Below, one piece after another: positions 7,184-15,636 of a DNA stretch of 64,000 nt (position 1 is the stretch's first letter; each line of letters opens with the position of its first letter). A model generated the notes under the pieces. It was given only the letters and a program-made list of their open reading frames with translations. It was not told where the DNA came from and searched no databases. The stretch comes from Brevibacillus agri (GTDB lineage: Bacteria > Bacillota > Bacilli > Brevibacillales > Brevibacillaceae), in contig NZ_CP026363.1 of NCBI RefSeq assembly GCF_004117055.1, positions 664,001-728,000 of the forward strand, read 5' to 3'. The translations under genes were made by a program, and so were the position numbers.

Positions 7184-9859
7184 ATGCGTTCCATATGGCA
7201 GATTTACAAAACGGACTGGATCAACATATTCAAAGTACCGACGGGAATTTTCCTCATTGTCGCGATCATCTTGCTCCCATGCCTGTACGATTGGGTCAAC
7301 ATCAAGTCGGTCTGGGACCCGTACGCCAATACGCAAGGCGTAAAAGTGGCGGTAACGAGCGAGGACCAGGGCGCGACGGTCATGGACAAGCAGATCAACA
7401 TCGGGGACGAGCTGCTAAAGAGCTTGCAGCACAACGATAAGCTGGGCTGGACCTTCGTGACGAAGGAGGAGGCCGAGCGCGGCGTGGATCGGGGCGATTA
7501 CTACGCCAGCATCCTGATTCCGGCCGACTTTTCCGAGAAAATTACCGGGATCGTCAACGGCAGACTGGACAGGCCCGAAGTGATCTATACGGTCAACGAA
7601 AAAGTCAACGCCGTGGCTCCCAAAATCACCTCTTCCGGCGTCTCGGCCATCGCCAAGCAGATCAACGAAAGCTTCACGGAAGAGGTCAGCGAGGCTCTGC
7701 TGACAAAGCTGACGGAAATCGGTGTGAAGCTCGAGGAGCAACTGCCGACCATTCGCCGAATCGAGAGCGGTATTTTTGAACTGGAGAAAAAGCTGCCCGA
7801 GATTCATGCAGCGGGGCAAAAGGTGCTGGAGATTGAAAAGAAGCTGCCGGAAATTCACGAGAAGGCGCAAATCATCCCGGAAGTGGAAAAGCGCCTCCCG
7901 GAAATCAACCAGGCGGCCGATGCCGTGCTGAAAGTCCAGCAAAACTGGCCGCGAATCAACGAAGCCGCATCGGTTATCATCGGCATGGAAGACAAGCTGC
8001 CGACAATCGAGCAGGCGGTCGGGCGCATTGCCGAGCTCGATCAAAACTTCGGCAAAGTCGCAAGCGCGGTCACCACGGCCACAGAGAAGGCCAGTCAGGC
8101 AATTGAGATTGTTTCGGCGGCTCAAAACGCCCTGCCGCGCATTGCCGAGCTGACGGACAAAGGAGCCGATTTGGCCGATCAACTGAATCGGTTTTTTGCA
8201 ACCCATGACGGCGCATGGGACACAATCGCGCCGCTGATTAAGCAAAATCTCCTGCTGGCCCAGCAAGCTGCCGATGCGCTTGCGCAGCTTACAGACAGGC
8301 TTTTGCAGCTCAATCCGGAGCGCTTGCCGACAGCAGAAGAGGTTCATGCCGTCCAGGACAGGCTGTCCCGAGTCGTGCGCGTGCTGGAACATACCGCAGC
8401 GCTGGCCGACAAGCTGAACGGCTACATCCCCGGACAGCCGCTGGACCGTTTGTCAGAGCGGCTGCACGGGCTCGAGGACAGGATGAATCGGCAAATCGAA
8501 ATTCTCGGCACGATTGCAGACGCGCTGGAAAACGGGAAAAAGCCAGCGCGAGACTTGGTCGAGAGCCTGAACGAACTGTCGAAAAACACGAGCGCGGAAC
8601 TGGGCGATATTCTCGGGCGCTACGATAGCGAAATCGTTCCGAAAATCGAGGAAGGCATTGAAAAGCTGAAGACGATCACGGGAACGTCCGCCGAGCTTTT
8701 GCACAAAGCGCAGGAAAAGCTCCCGGATATCGAGACGATTCTCAAGGAAACGAAGGCAGGTCTGGAGCTTGGCCTGGCAGAGCTGAAACGAATCGAGCAG
8801 GAGCTGCCGCAAATTCAGGCGCGGGTTCACGAGTTGGCGCAAACGCTGCAAGCGAAGTCGGACGCTTTTGCCAAAGCGATTCGCACGGCGGCTCCGTTCT
8901 TGAAGGAAAACTTGCCAGCCATCGGGCAAAAGCTCGACCAGGCGGCGGCATTCATTCGCAACGATTTGCCGCAGGCGGAAGCGGAACTTGTGAAGCTGGC
9001 TGATTTTGTGCGCAACAAGCTGCCGGAGGTGGAGAACGGCGTCCACAGAGTGGCGGCGCTGGTTCGCGACGATTTGCCCAAGCTGGAGAGCGCGATTTCG
9101 CAGGCGGCAGACAAGCTGAGAGAGGTAGAGGCGAACAACAACTTCGCCGATCTCGCCAAGCTTTTGCGCGGGGATATTCAAAAAGAGAGCGAATTTCTCG
9201 CCAGCCCGGTGCAGATCAAGGAAAACCGCAAATACCCGATCCCGAACTACGGCTCGGCGATGTCTCCGTTTTACGGCGTCCTGTCGCTATGGGTCGGGGC
9301 CACGCTGCTGATTTCCCTGCTCAAGCCGGATGCGGAAAATCCGGATGGCCGCTACAAGCCGTACCAGCTTTATTTGGGCCGCTTGGGCACGTTTGTGACG
9401 ATCGGTCTGCTTCAGGCATTGTGCATTACGCTTGGAGACATTTACATTCTGGAAGCTTATGTTGCGGATAAAGTCCCGTTTGTGCTTTTCGCGATGCTCG
9501 TCAGCATGGTATTCGTCACGATCACGTACACGCTGCTGTCCGTATTCGGCAACGTGGGCAAAGGCATCGCGATCATTTTCATGGTGTTCCAGTTTTCCAG
9601 CTCGGGCGGGACGTTCCCGATCAGCATGACCGCTCCCTTTTTCCAGGCATTGAATCCGTTCATGCCGTTCACCTACGCGATCAGCTTGCTGCGGGAGGGC
9701 GTAGGCGGGGTGCTTTGGGAGACGGCGATCCGGGATATTCTCTTTCTGTTCGGTTTCATCGGAATCAGCCTGTTCATCGCGCTTGCCTTGAAGCGTCCGT
9801 TGAGCGGTCTGATTCAAAAATCGATGGAGAATGCCAAGAAGACAAAAATTATCGGGTAA
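7184..9859 (+). CDS. YhgE/Pip-domain membrane protein with long helical repeat region
   Basis: 891 residues. The N-terminus has the YhgE/Pip signature: WQIYKTDWINIFKVPTG, a membrane segment, CLYDWVNIKSVWDPY, then VAVTSEDQGAT and DYYASILIPADFSEKI. The C-terminal 230 residues carry five or six membrane segments in ABC-2-permease style (AMSPFYGVLSLWVGATLLIS onward). Between them lie about 500 extracellular helical residues with degenerate 18-residue units of the form LEKKLPEIH-x-A. The family includes phage receptors (Pip, YueB) and the type VII secretion component EsaA, but no other type VII gene is nearby. ATG at 7184 is chosen for AGGTGG seven bases upstream. It is flanked by terminators, so it is monocistronic. 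Confidence 0.88.
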   Translation: MRSIWQIYKTDWINIFKVPTGIFLIVAIILLPCLYDWVNIKSVWDPYANTQGVKVAVTSEDQGATVMDKQINIGDELLKSLQHNDKLGWTFVTKEEAERGVDRGDYYASILIPADFSEKITGIVNGRLDRPEVIYTVNEKVNAVAPKITSSGVSAIAKQINESFTEEVSEALLTKLTEIGVKLEEQLPTIRRIESGIFELEKKLPEIHAAGQKVLEIEKKLPEIHEKAQIIPEVEKRLPEINQAADAVLKVQQNWPRINEAASVIIGMEDKLPTIEQAVGRIAELDQNFGKVASAVTTATEKASQAIEIVSAAQNALPRIAELTDKGADLADQLNRFFATHDGAWDTIAPLIKQNLLLAQQAADALAQLTDRLLQLNPERLPTAEEVHAVQDRLSRVVRVLEHTAALADKLNGYIPGQPLDRLSERLHGLEDRMNRQIEILGTIADALENGKKPARDLVESLNELSKNTSAELGDILGRYDSEIVPKIEEGIEKLKTITGTSAELLHKAQEKLPDIETILKETKAGLELGLAELKRIEQELPQIQARVHELAQTLQAKSDAFAKAIRTAAPFLKENLPAIGQKLDQAAAFIRNDLPQAEAELVKLADFVRNKLPEVENGVHRVAALVRDDLPKLESAISQAADKLREVEANNNFADLAKLLRGDIQKESEFLASPVQIKENRKYPIPNYGSAMSPFYGVLSLWVGATLLISLLKPDAENPDGRYKPYQLYLGRLGTFVTIGLLQALCITLGDIYILEAYVADKVPFVLFAMLVSMVFVTITYTLLSVFGNVGKGIAIIFMVFQFSSSGGTFPISMTAPFFQALNPFMPFTYAISLLREGVGGVLWETAIRDILFLFGFIGISLFIALALKRPLSGLIQKSMENAKKTKIIG

Positions 9860-9868
9860 GCCATCAGT

Positions 9869-9901
9869 AACCAGCCAATCATCGTTATTGGCTGGTTTTT
9901 T
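9869..9901 (+). terminator. Terminator of the YhgE/Pip gene
   Basis: AACCAGCCAAT pairs perfectly with ATTGGCTGGTT over a seven-base loop and runs into T. Confidence 0.9.
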
Positions 9902-9946
9902 CGTGTGCGTTCAATCGGGTTACCCAATTTTTAGGAAAGAATCCAA

Positions 9947-9975
9947 TTGTTAATTTTCTGAATCGGTGGTATATT
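9947..9975 (+). promoter_or_regulatory. Promoter of the riboswitch-controlled methylcitrate operon
   Basis: TTGTTA (9947-9952), a 17-base spacer and TATATT (9970-9975), placed about 25 bases before the riboswitch core. Confidence 0.65.
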
Positions 9976-9997
9976 CGAGACAAACTAAATACGTGTA

Positions 9998-10170
9998 CAA
10001 ACAGGTGCAGATAAATTCACCATCTTTTATCTGCTTAAAAGGGAAGTTCGGTTAGAATCCGACGCTGTCCCGCAACTGTAATTGGGAGCGATTCGAAGAT
10101 GCCACTGTTTTCGCCAGCCGAAAATGGGAAGGTTCGAAAAGCGATGAACATAAGCCAGGAGACCTGCCTG
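9998..10170 (+). promoter_or_regulatory. Cobalamin (B12) riboswitch
   Basis: Conserved elements occur in order: ACAGGTGC at about 10001, AAAAGGGAA near 10036, a GGTTAGAATCCGACGCTGTC segment, CCCGCAACTGTAATTGGGAG, then the B12 box AGCCAGGAGACCTGCC (10153-10168). This order is diagnostic of the adenosylcobalamin-type aptamer. In this family, cobalamin binding normally shuts off the downstream genes. Here those are the 81-residue protein and the methylcitrate-cycle genes. The gap from 9860 to 10338 is otherwise the upstream terminator, the promoter and the expression platform. Confidence 0.93.
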
Positions 10171-10283
10171 TTTGAGCACAACATCAATACCTACGAGGAT
10201 AGGGGGTGTTAAGTGCGAAATGGATAGGCGTGTTTTTGATTTGGACAATCAGCATGCTTATTTGAGTATTCATTCGCCTCTTA

Positions 10284-10309
10284 ACAACTTCTGCGGAAGT
10301 TGTTTTTTT
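10284..10309 (+). terminator. Expression-platform terminator of the B12 riboswitch
   Basis: ACAACTTC pairs with GAAGTTGT over a TGCG loop, followed by seven T, between the aptamer and the first gene. An upstream GTTAAG (about 10207) could pair with CTTAAC at 10280-10285 as an antiterminator. This fits transcription termination when cobalamin is bound. The switching pair is inferred. Confidence 0.8.
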
Positions 10310-10338
10310 GTGCGGATTTTCAGGAGGGTACGTGACGG

Positions 10339-10584
10339 ATGAGCGATTTTTTGTTTGGAACGGTTGAGTATTTTACCAACGATTTTCAGGCGTGCATTAT
10401 GAACAACTTGACGATAGAGAACCCGAGCGTTATCAAGGCGCATTACTCGAAATTAAAAGACGAGGTCATCAGGCGATCAGACAGTCCAGCGGATCAAGAA
10501 AAGCTTTTGCAAAATCTCGACAAGGCTTATCAACGTCTAAAGATCAACCTATTTGGGGCGGAGGATGAGGAACATGGGAGTTGA
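10339..10584 (+). CDS. Small conserved-looking protein, first gene of the methylcitrate operon
   Basis: 81 residues, not recognised. It has a good AGGAGGG ribosome site ten bases before the ATG, is predicted soluble, and its second half is helical (HYSKLKDEVIRR and LLQNLDKAYQRLKINLFG). It has no signal peptide, no Cys pair and no obvious catalytic motif. It overlaps mmgD by 11 bases, so translation is coupled. It is the first gene after the cobalamin riboswitch, which suggests a role tied to propionate or 2-methylcitrate metabolism, perhaps a small accessory subunit. That is inference only. Confidence 0.72.
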   Translation: MSDFLFGTVEYFTNDFQACIMNNLTIENPSVIKAHYSKLKDEVIRRSDSPADQEKLLQNLDKAYQRLKINLFGAEDEEHGS

Positions 10585-11683
10585 AGAAAAGTTTTTTCCA
10601 GGTCTGGAAGGGGTAGTGGCTGCGGAAACGAGCATTTCCTTTCTGGATACGAAGCAAGGAGAAATCGTCATCAAAGGGTACGACTTGATCGAGCTGTCCA
10701 AAGCGTACCGTTACCTGGATATCGTCCATCTTTTGCTGGAGGAAGCGCTGCCGAACGAGGAACAAAAGCGGGCGGTAGAAGAGAAGCTGAAGAGCGAGTA
10801 CGACATCCCGAGAGAAGTGTTCGACATGCTCAAGCTGCTGCCGGAAAAAACGCATCCGATGGACGGCTTGCGGACGGGGCTGTCGGCGCTGGCCGGCTAT
10901 GACAGTCACCTCGACAACTGCTCGCCGCAAGCCAACAAGGAGCGGGCCTACAAGCTGCTCGGCAAAGTGCCGAACATCGTCGCCAACAGCTACCGCGTGA
11001 TTCAAAAAGCCGAGCTGGTGGCACCGTTGCCGGAGCTGTCGTACAGCGCCAATTTTCTCTACATGATTACGGGCAAAATCCCGTCTGCCTTCGAAGAGGC
11101 CATCTTCGACCGATCCCTGGTTTTGTACAGCGAGCACGAAATGCCCAATTCGACCTTTACGGCGCGGGTGATCGCCTCCACTTTGTCGGATTTGTACGGG
11201 GCATTGACCGGAGCGGTCGCTTCGCTGAAAGGAAACTTGCACGGCGGAGCAAACGAAGCGGTGATGCACATGCTGCTTGAGGCAAGCTCGGTCGAGGAAT
11301 TTGAGCAATTGCTGGAGTCCAAGCTGGCCAACAAAGAGCGGATTATGGGATTCGGCCACCGCGTGTACATGAAAAAGATCGATCCGCGTGCCCTCATGAT
11401 GAAGGACGCCTTGAGGCAACTGTGCGACGCCAAAGGAGACGACCTGCTGTATCAGATGTGCGAAGCCGGAGAGAAAATCATGGAGTGCGAGAAGGGCATT
11501 TACCCGAATCTCGATTATTACGCCGCTCCGGTGTACTGGATGCTCGGGATTCCGATTCCGCTGTACACCCCGATCTTTTTCAGTGCGAGAACAGTAGGGC
11601 TGTGCGCGCATGTGATCGAGCAGCATAAACACAACCGCCTGTTCCGGCCCCGGGTCAACTACATCGGCCAACGCCGCGCGTAA
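10574..11683 (+). CDS. mmgD: 2-methylcitrate synthase (citrate synthase family)
   Basis: 369 residues, the short form typical of MmgD/PrpC. It condenses propionyl-CoA with oxaloacetate to 2-methylcitrate and also has citrate synthase activity in B. subtilis. Seen here: SISFLDTKQGEIVIKGYDL at the start, GNLHGGANEAVM near residue 222 (first catalytic His), MGFGHRVYMKKIDPRA near 259 (second His) and LDYYAAPVYWMLGIP near 312 (catalytic Asp region). The start at 10574 has GGAGG nine bases upstream, inside the end of the previous gene. mmgE and prpB follow, which makes the methylcitrate rather than the citrate role the best reading. Confidence 0.93.
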   Translation: MGVEEKFFPGLEGVVAAETSISFLDTKQGEIVIKGYDLIELSKAYRYLDIVHLLLEEALPNEEQKRAVEEKLKSEYDIPREVFDMLKLLPEKTHPMDGLRTGLSALAGYDSHLDNCSPQANKERAYKLLGKVPNIVANSYRVIQKAELVAPLPELSYSANFLYMITGKIPSAFEEAIFDRSLVLYSEHEMPNSTFTARVIASTLSDLYGALTGAVASLKGNLHGGANEAVMHMLLEASSVEEFEQLLESKLANKERIMGFGHRVYMKKIDPRALMMKDALRQLCDAKGDDLLYQMCEAGEKIMECEKGIYPNLDYYAAPVYWMLGIPIPLYTPIFFSARTVGLCAHVIEQHKHNRLFRPRVNYIGQRRA

Positions 11684-11710
11684 ATCCAAAAAGAGAAAGG
11701 AATGATTCGC

Positions 11711-13150
11711 ATGCTGAAAATGAATGAACGGACAAAAACAGACCAGTTGCTGGAGGAAATCGCAGACTATGTGCTGACGAAGGAGATTACGAGTGAAGAA
11801 GCGTTCCAGACCGCACGCTACGTGCTGCTGGATACGCTCGGATGCGGCATTTTGGCTCTGTCCTATCCGGAGTGCACGAAGCTGCTCGGGCCGATCGTGC
11901 CTGAAACCGTCGTTCCGAACGGTTGCCGTGTACCGGGAACCTCGTACGTGCTTGACCCGGTGCGCGGAGCGTTCAATATCGGTTGCATGATCCGTTGGCT
12001 CGATTACAACGATACGTGGCTGGCCGCAGAGTGGGGGCATCCGTCGGACAACCTCGGCGGTATTTTGGCAGTAGCCGATTATTTGAGCCGCGTACGCCTG
12101 GCAGAAGGAAAAGAACCGCTCGTCGTGCGCGATGTGCTGGAAATGATGGTGAAAGCGCACGAAATCCAGGGTGTGCTCGCTTTGGAAAACAGCCTGAACC
12201 GCGTCGGCCTGGATCACGTGCTGTTCGTCAAAATCGCCACAACGGCTGTCGTGACGAAGATGCTGGGCGGCGGCCGGGAAGAAATTATCAACGCTTTGTC
12301 CAATGCGTGGATCGACAATTCCGCCTTGCGCACCTATCGTCACGCGCCAAATACGGGATCGCGCAAGTCGTGGGCAGCCGGGGACGCGACCAGCCGGGGC
12401 GTTCATCTCGCATTGATGGCGCTCAAGGGAGAGATGGGCTATCCGTCCGCTCTGTCTGCGCCAGGCTGGGGATTCCAGGATGTTTTGTTCAACAAAAAAG
12501 AACTGAAGCTCGCGCGCCCGCTCGACTCCTACGTCATGGAGCACGTGCTGTTTAAAGTATCGTATCCGGCAGAATTTCACGCCCAAACCGCTGCGGAATG
12601 CGCAGTAGCCCTGCATCCGCAAGTAAAAGACCGCCTGGATGACATCGACTCGATCACCATTACTACCCATGAATCGGCCATCCGCATTATCGACAAGGTC
12701 GGCCCGCTGCACAACCCGGCCGATCGCGACCATTGCTTGCAATACATTACCGCAATCGCCCTGCTCAAAGGCACGATTACAGCGGAGCACTATGAAGATG
12801 AAACCGCCAGCGATCCGCGAATCGACAGCTTGCGGGCGAAAATGAGGGTGATCGAGAACAAGCAGTACACGTACGATTACCTCGATCCGAACAAGCGCTC
12901 GATTGCGAATGCCGTGCAGATTCATTTCAAGGATGGCACCGAGACGGAAAAAGTCGAGTGCGAATATCCGCTCGGGCACCGTTTCCGCAGGCAGGAAGCC
13001 ATTCCTAAGATCGAGGAGAAGTTCTCCGATACATTGCGCACCCATTTCCCAAGCGGGCAGCAGCGAAAAATCGAGCAAGTCTGCTTTGACCACGAGAAGC
13101 TTGCGCAGATGCGCGTAAACGAGTTCGTGAATTTGTTCCTGCTGGGATAA
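11711..13150 (+). CDS. mmgE: 2-methylcitrate dehydratase (MmgE/PrpD family)
   Basis: 479 residues, full length for MmgE/PrpD. The enzyme dehydrates 2-methylcitrate towards 2-methylisocitrate without an iron-sulfur cluster. Recognisable stretches are [15 protein letters not shown] near the start, [20 protein letters not shown] near residue 97, [20 protein letters not shown] near 220 and [15 protein letters not shown] near 283. GAAAGG lies ten bases before the ATG at 11711; ATG at 11702 abuts that site. It starts 27 bases after mmgD and ends 13 before prpB, so all are one operon under the B12 riboswitch. Confidence 0.93.
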   Translation: MLKMNERTKTDQLLEEIADYVLTKEITSEEAFQTARYVLLDTLGCGILALSYPECTKLLGPIVPETVVPNGCRVPGTSYVLDPVRGAFNIGCMIRWLDYNDTWLAAEWGHPSDNLGGILAVADYLSRVRLAEGKEPLVVRDVLEMMVKAHEIQGVLALENSLNRVGLDHVLFVKIATTAVVTKMLGGGREEIINALSNAWIDNSALRTYRHAPNTGSRKSWAAGDATSRGVHLALMALKGEMGYPSALSAPGWGFQDVLFNKKELKLARPLDSYVMEHVLFKVSYPAEFHAQTAAECAVALHPQVKDRLDDIDSITITTHESAIRIIDKVGPLHNPADRDHCLQYITAIALLKGTITAEHYEDETASDPRIDSLRAKMRVIENKQYTYDYLDPNKRSIANAVQIHFKDGTETEKVECEYPLGHRFRRQEAIPKIEEKFSDTLRTHFPSGQQRKIEQVCFDHEKLAQMRVNEFVNLFLLG

Positions 13151-13163
13151 GGAGGCGTTTCGC

Positions 13164-14072
13164 TTGGCGTGGATTGTGGATCAACCTTTGACGCAAAAGG
13201 AGCTGGCCGAGCGGTTTCGTTCGCTCATGACAGCGCCTGACATTTTGCAAATACCCGGGGCGCACGATGCAATGGCAGCTATCGTCGCCAAGCAGGCGGG
13301 ATTTTCCGCTCTTTACTTGTCGGGAGCTGCCTATACCGCGAGCAGAGGGTTGCCGGATCTCGGCATCGTCACCTCAGCGGAAACGGCTGAGCGTGCCAAA
13401 GACCTCATCCGGGCAACCAACTTGCCTGTGCTGGTCGATATTGATACCGGTTTCGGAGGCGTGCTGAACGCGGCCCGCACCGCTCGGGAAATGGTCGAAG
13501 CCCATGTCGCGGCGGTGCAAATAGAAGATCAGCAGCTTCCGAAAAAATGCGGCCACTTGAACGGAAAGCAACTGGTCACAACAGAAGAGATGGTGCAAAA
13601 AATCAGCGTCATGAAAGAAGTCGCGCCTACGCTATTGATTGTGGCCCGGACAGATGCGCGTGCTGTGGAAGGGCTGGAGGCAGCGGTAGCGAGGGCAACC
13701 GCTTATGCGGAAGCGGGAGCGGATGCGATTTTCCCAGAAGCGCTGGAATCAGAAGCAGAGTTCCGCTTGTTTGCGGAAAAAATCACGGTTCCTTTGCTCG
13801 CCAACATGACGGAATTTGGAAAAACGCCCTACTATTCGGCACAGCAGTTTGCGGACATGGGCTATCAGATGGTGATTTACCCCGTGACCTCGCTTCGGGC
13901 AGCGGCGAAGGCGTATGAACGGATTTTCTCGCTGATCCGGGAGCAGGGAACGCAAAAAGAGGGACTGTCCGACATGCAGACGCGAAGCGAATTGTACGAG
14001 GCGATCTCGTACTACCGATACGAGGAGCTGGACAAACGGATTTCCCGGACGGTTCTCACGGACGAACAATAG
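13164..14072 (+). CDS. prpB: Methylisocitrate lyase
   Basis: 302 residues. It cleaves 2-methylisocitrate to pyruvate and succinate, the last step of the methylcitrate cycle. The family motif KKCGHLNGK with the catalytic Cys is at about residue 127. LVDIDTGFGG (metal-binding Asp) is near 90, and ARTDARAVEGLEAAVARA near 160. Start is TTG at 13164, with AAGGAGGCG at proper distance; no ATG fits. The protein corresponds to B. subtilis YqiQ/MmgF. It completes the set mmgD-mmgE-prpB, so propionyl-CoA can be oxidised without vitamin B12. Confidence 0.93.
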   Translation: MAWIVDQPLTQKELAERFRSLMTAPDILQIPGAHDAMAAIVAKQAGFSALYLSGAAYTASRGLPDLGIVTSAETAERAKDLIRATNLPVLVDIDTGFGGVLNAARTAREMVEAHVAAVQIEDQQLPKKCGHLNGKQLVTTEEMVQKISVMKEVAPTLLIVARTDARAVEGLEAAVARATAYAEAGADAIFPEALESEAEFRLFAEKITVPLLANMTEFGKTPYYSAQQFADMGYQMVIYPVTSLRAAAKAYERIFSLIREQGTQKEGLSDMQTRSELYEAISYYRYEELDKRISRTVLTDEQ

Positions 14073-14200
14073 CGCCAGACACGGAAAAGACGGCCTACAA
14101 CCTCACAGGCGATGATACGCATCCTTGGGCACACTTCATGCTTACAGCGAATCGGATCATCGCCTTTTTTCTTCCGTCTGTAGGTGAAGGAGGGGCAAGC

Positions 14201-15279
14201 GTGGAAACAGCAAAGCTGCGTTGGTATCAGGATGGTTTTACGCCAGAGGATTTTACGGAGGAAGATCAGCTTATTGCCAAAACGACCGAGTTGTTTGTCA
14301 AACAAGAGGTAGCTCCGAAGCTGTCAGCGATCGAGCAGCACGATTATGCTGCGGGGAGAGAGCTGTTTGGCAAAGCCGGGGAGCTTGGCTTGCTTGGAAT
14401 CGAGGTGCCGGTGGAATACGGAGGGCTTTCCCTCAACAAGAAAGTCGCCGGACTGGTCGCGGAAAAAATGGGCTTTGCCGGATCGTTCAGTGTGTCCTAC
14501 AACATCCACGCAGGTGTGGGGACATTGCCATACGTGTATTTCGGCACGGAGGCGCAAAAGCAGAGCTATTTGCCCAAGCTCGCTTCCGGGGAGTGGCTTG
14601 GCGCGTATGCGTTAACAGAGCCAAATGCCGGGTCTGATGCGCTGCATGCGAGAACGAGCGCTGTTTTGAACGAGGACGGAACGAGTTGGCTGCTGAACGG
14701 GGAAAAGCAATGGATTACAAACGCCCAACTGGCGGACGTGTATGTTGTGTTTGCCAATACGGGCGAAGGCATGACGGCGTTTATCGTGGAACGCGGGTTT
14801 GACGGCGTGTCTGTCGGACCGGAAGAGAAGAAAATGGGGATCAAAGGCTCGTCCACGGCTACGTTGCTCCTGGACAATGTGCAGGTTCCTTTGTCCAATG
14901 TCCTCGGCAAGCCCGGGCAAGGCCATCGGGTCGCTTTGAATATATTGAACATGGCGCGGCTGAAGCTGGCTTTTTCCAACATCGGCTCGGCCAAGCAGGC
15001 GTTGCAGCTTGCGGTCGCGTACGGCAAGGTTCGCAAGCAGTTTCAAAAGTCGCTGGTCGATTTCACGATGATCCAGGAGAAAATCGCCAACATGGCTGTG
15101 TCCATCTACGGAGCGGAAAGCGCGGCCTACCGGACCGCCGGGGCGCTGGACGAAGCTCTGCAGGCAGTGGACAGCAGCGATGAAATGACCAGGAGGCTGG
15201 CCGATTTTGCCATGGAATGTGCCATCAATAAAGTGTACAGCTCCGAGATGCAGGATCAGATCGTGGACGAAGCCGTGCA
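14201..15279 (+). pseudogene. Acyl-CoA dehydrogenase (FadE/YusJ type), 3' end deleted
   Basis: The first 360 residues are a good acyl-CoA dehydrogenase: EVPVEYGGLSLNKKVAG, YALTEPNAGSDALHARTSA (FAD/substrate loop), GEKQWITNAQLADVYVVFAN, MGIKGSSTATLLLDNVQVP, RKQFQKSLVDFTMIQEK. After DEAVQ the expected IHGGYGF segment, with the conserved Arg-rich region and roughly 220 more residues, is gone. The frame instead runs into an enoyl-CoA hydratase fragment and stops at 15319. GTG at 14201 has GAAGGAGG upstream. Context suggests the lost enzyme oxidised isobutyryl-CoA or a similar branched acyl-CoA. Almost certainly non-functional, as FAD and dimer contacts in the missing half are essential in this family. 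Confidence 0.85.
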
Positions 15280-15615
15280 AAAGCAATCGGAACCGCCGCG
15301 GCGATACAGCTTATTTTGAGCAGCAAGCAACTGACAGCGGAAGAAGCGGCAAAGCTCCAACTCGTTCAGGCTGTTGTATCCCCGGAGGAACTTCTGCCTG
15401 CGGCTGTGGTGATCGCCCGCTCACTGATAGAAGGCAAGAGCATGACGAGCGTTGCCCGGGCATTGGCGTGCATCACGCACAGCGCGAGAGGAAGCATGGC
15501 GGAAGGGCTGGAAAAAGAACGGCAAAAATTTGCCGAGCTGTTCACGACAGCCGATGCCAAAGAAGGGATTCAAGCGTTCATTGAGAAGCGAACGCCTCAT
15601 TTTACTCATTCCTAG
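15280..15615 (+). pseudogene. Enoyl-CoA hydratase, C-terminal fragment
   Basis: From 15280, in a different frame from the dehydrogenase, the sequence reads KAIGTAAAIQLILSSKQLTA and continues EEAAKLQLVQAVVSPEEL. It ends in FAELFTTADAKEGIQAFIEK plus a short tail. This is the last third of a crotonase-family hydratase; the catalytic Glu region and oxyanion loop are missing. The 5' two thirds and any gene between were removed by the same deletion that cut the acyl-CoA dehydrogenase. A TTG at 15316 could in theory start a 99-residue peptide, but it would lack the active site. Confidence 0.85.
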
Positions 15616-15636
15616 AACCTGGAGGGAGCGGATTCG

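Noticed and set aside
10027..10248. A 73-codon minus-strand frame across the riboswitch
   Set aside because: It lies on the reverse of conserved B12 aptamer elements; no ribosome site.
10544..13093. An open frame of about 849 codons on the minus strand opposite mmgD and mmgE
   Set aside because: Composition shadow of the two strongly supported enzymes; no ribosome site and low-complexity Arg/His/Gln-rich product.
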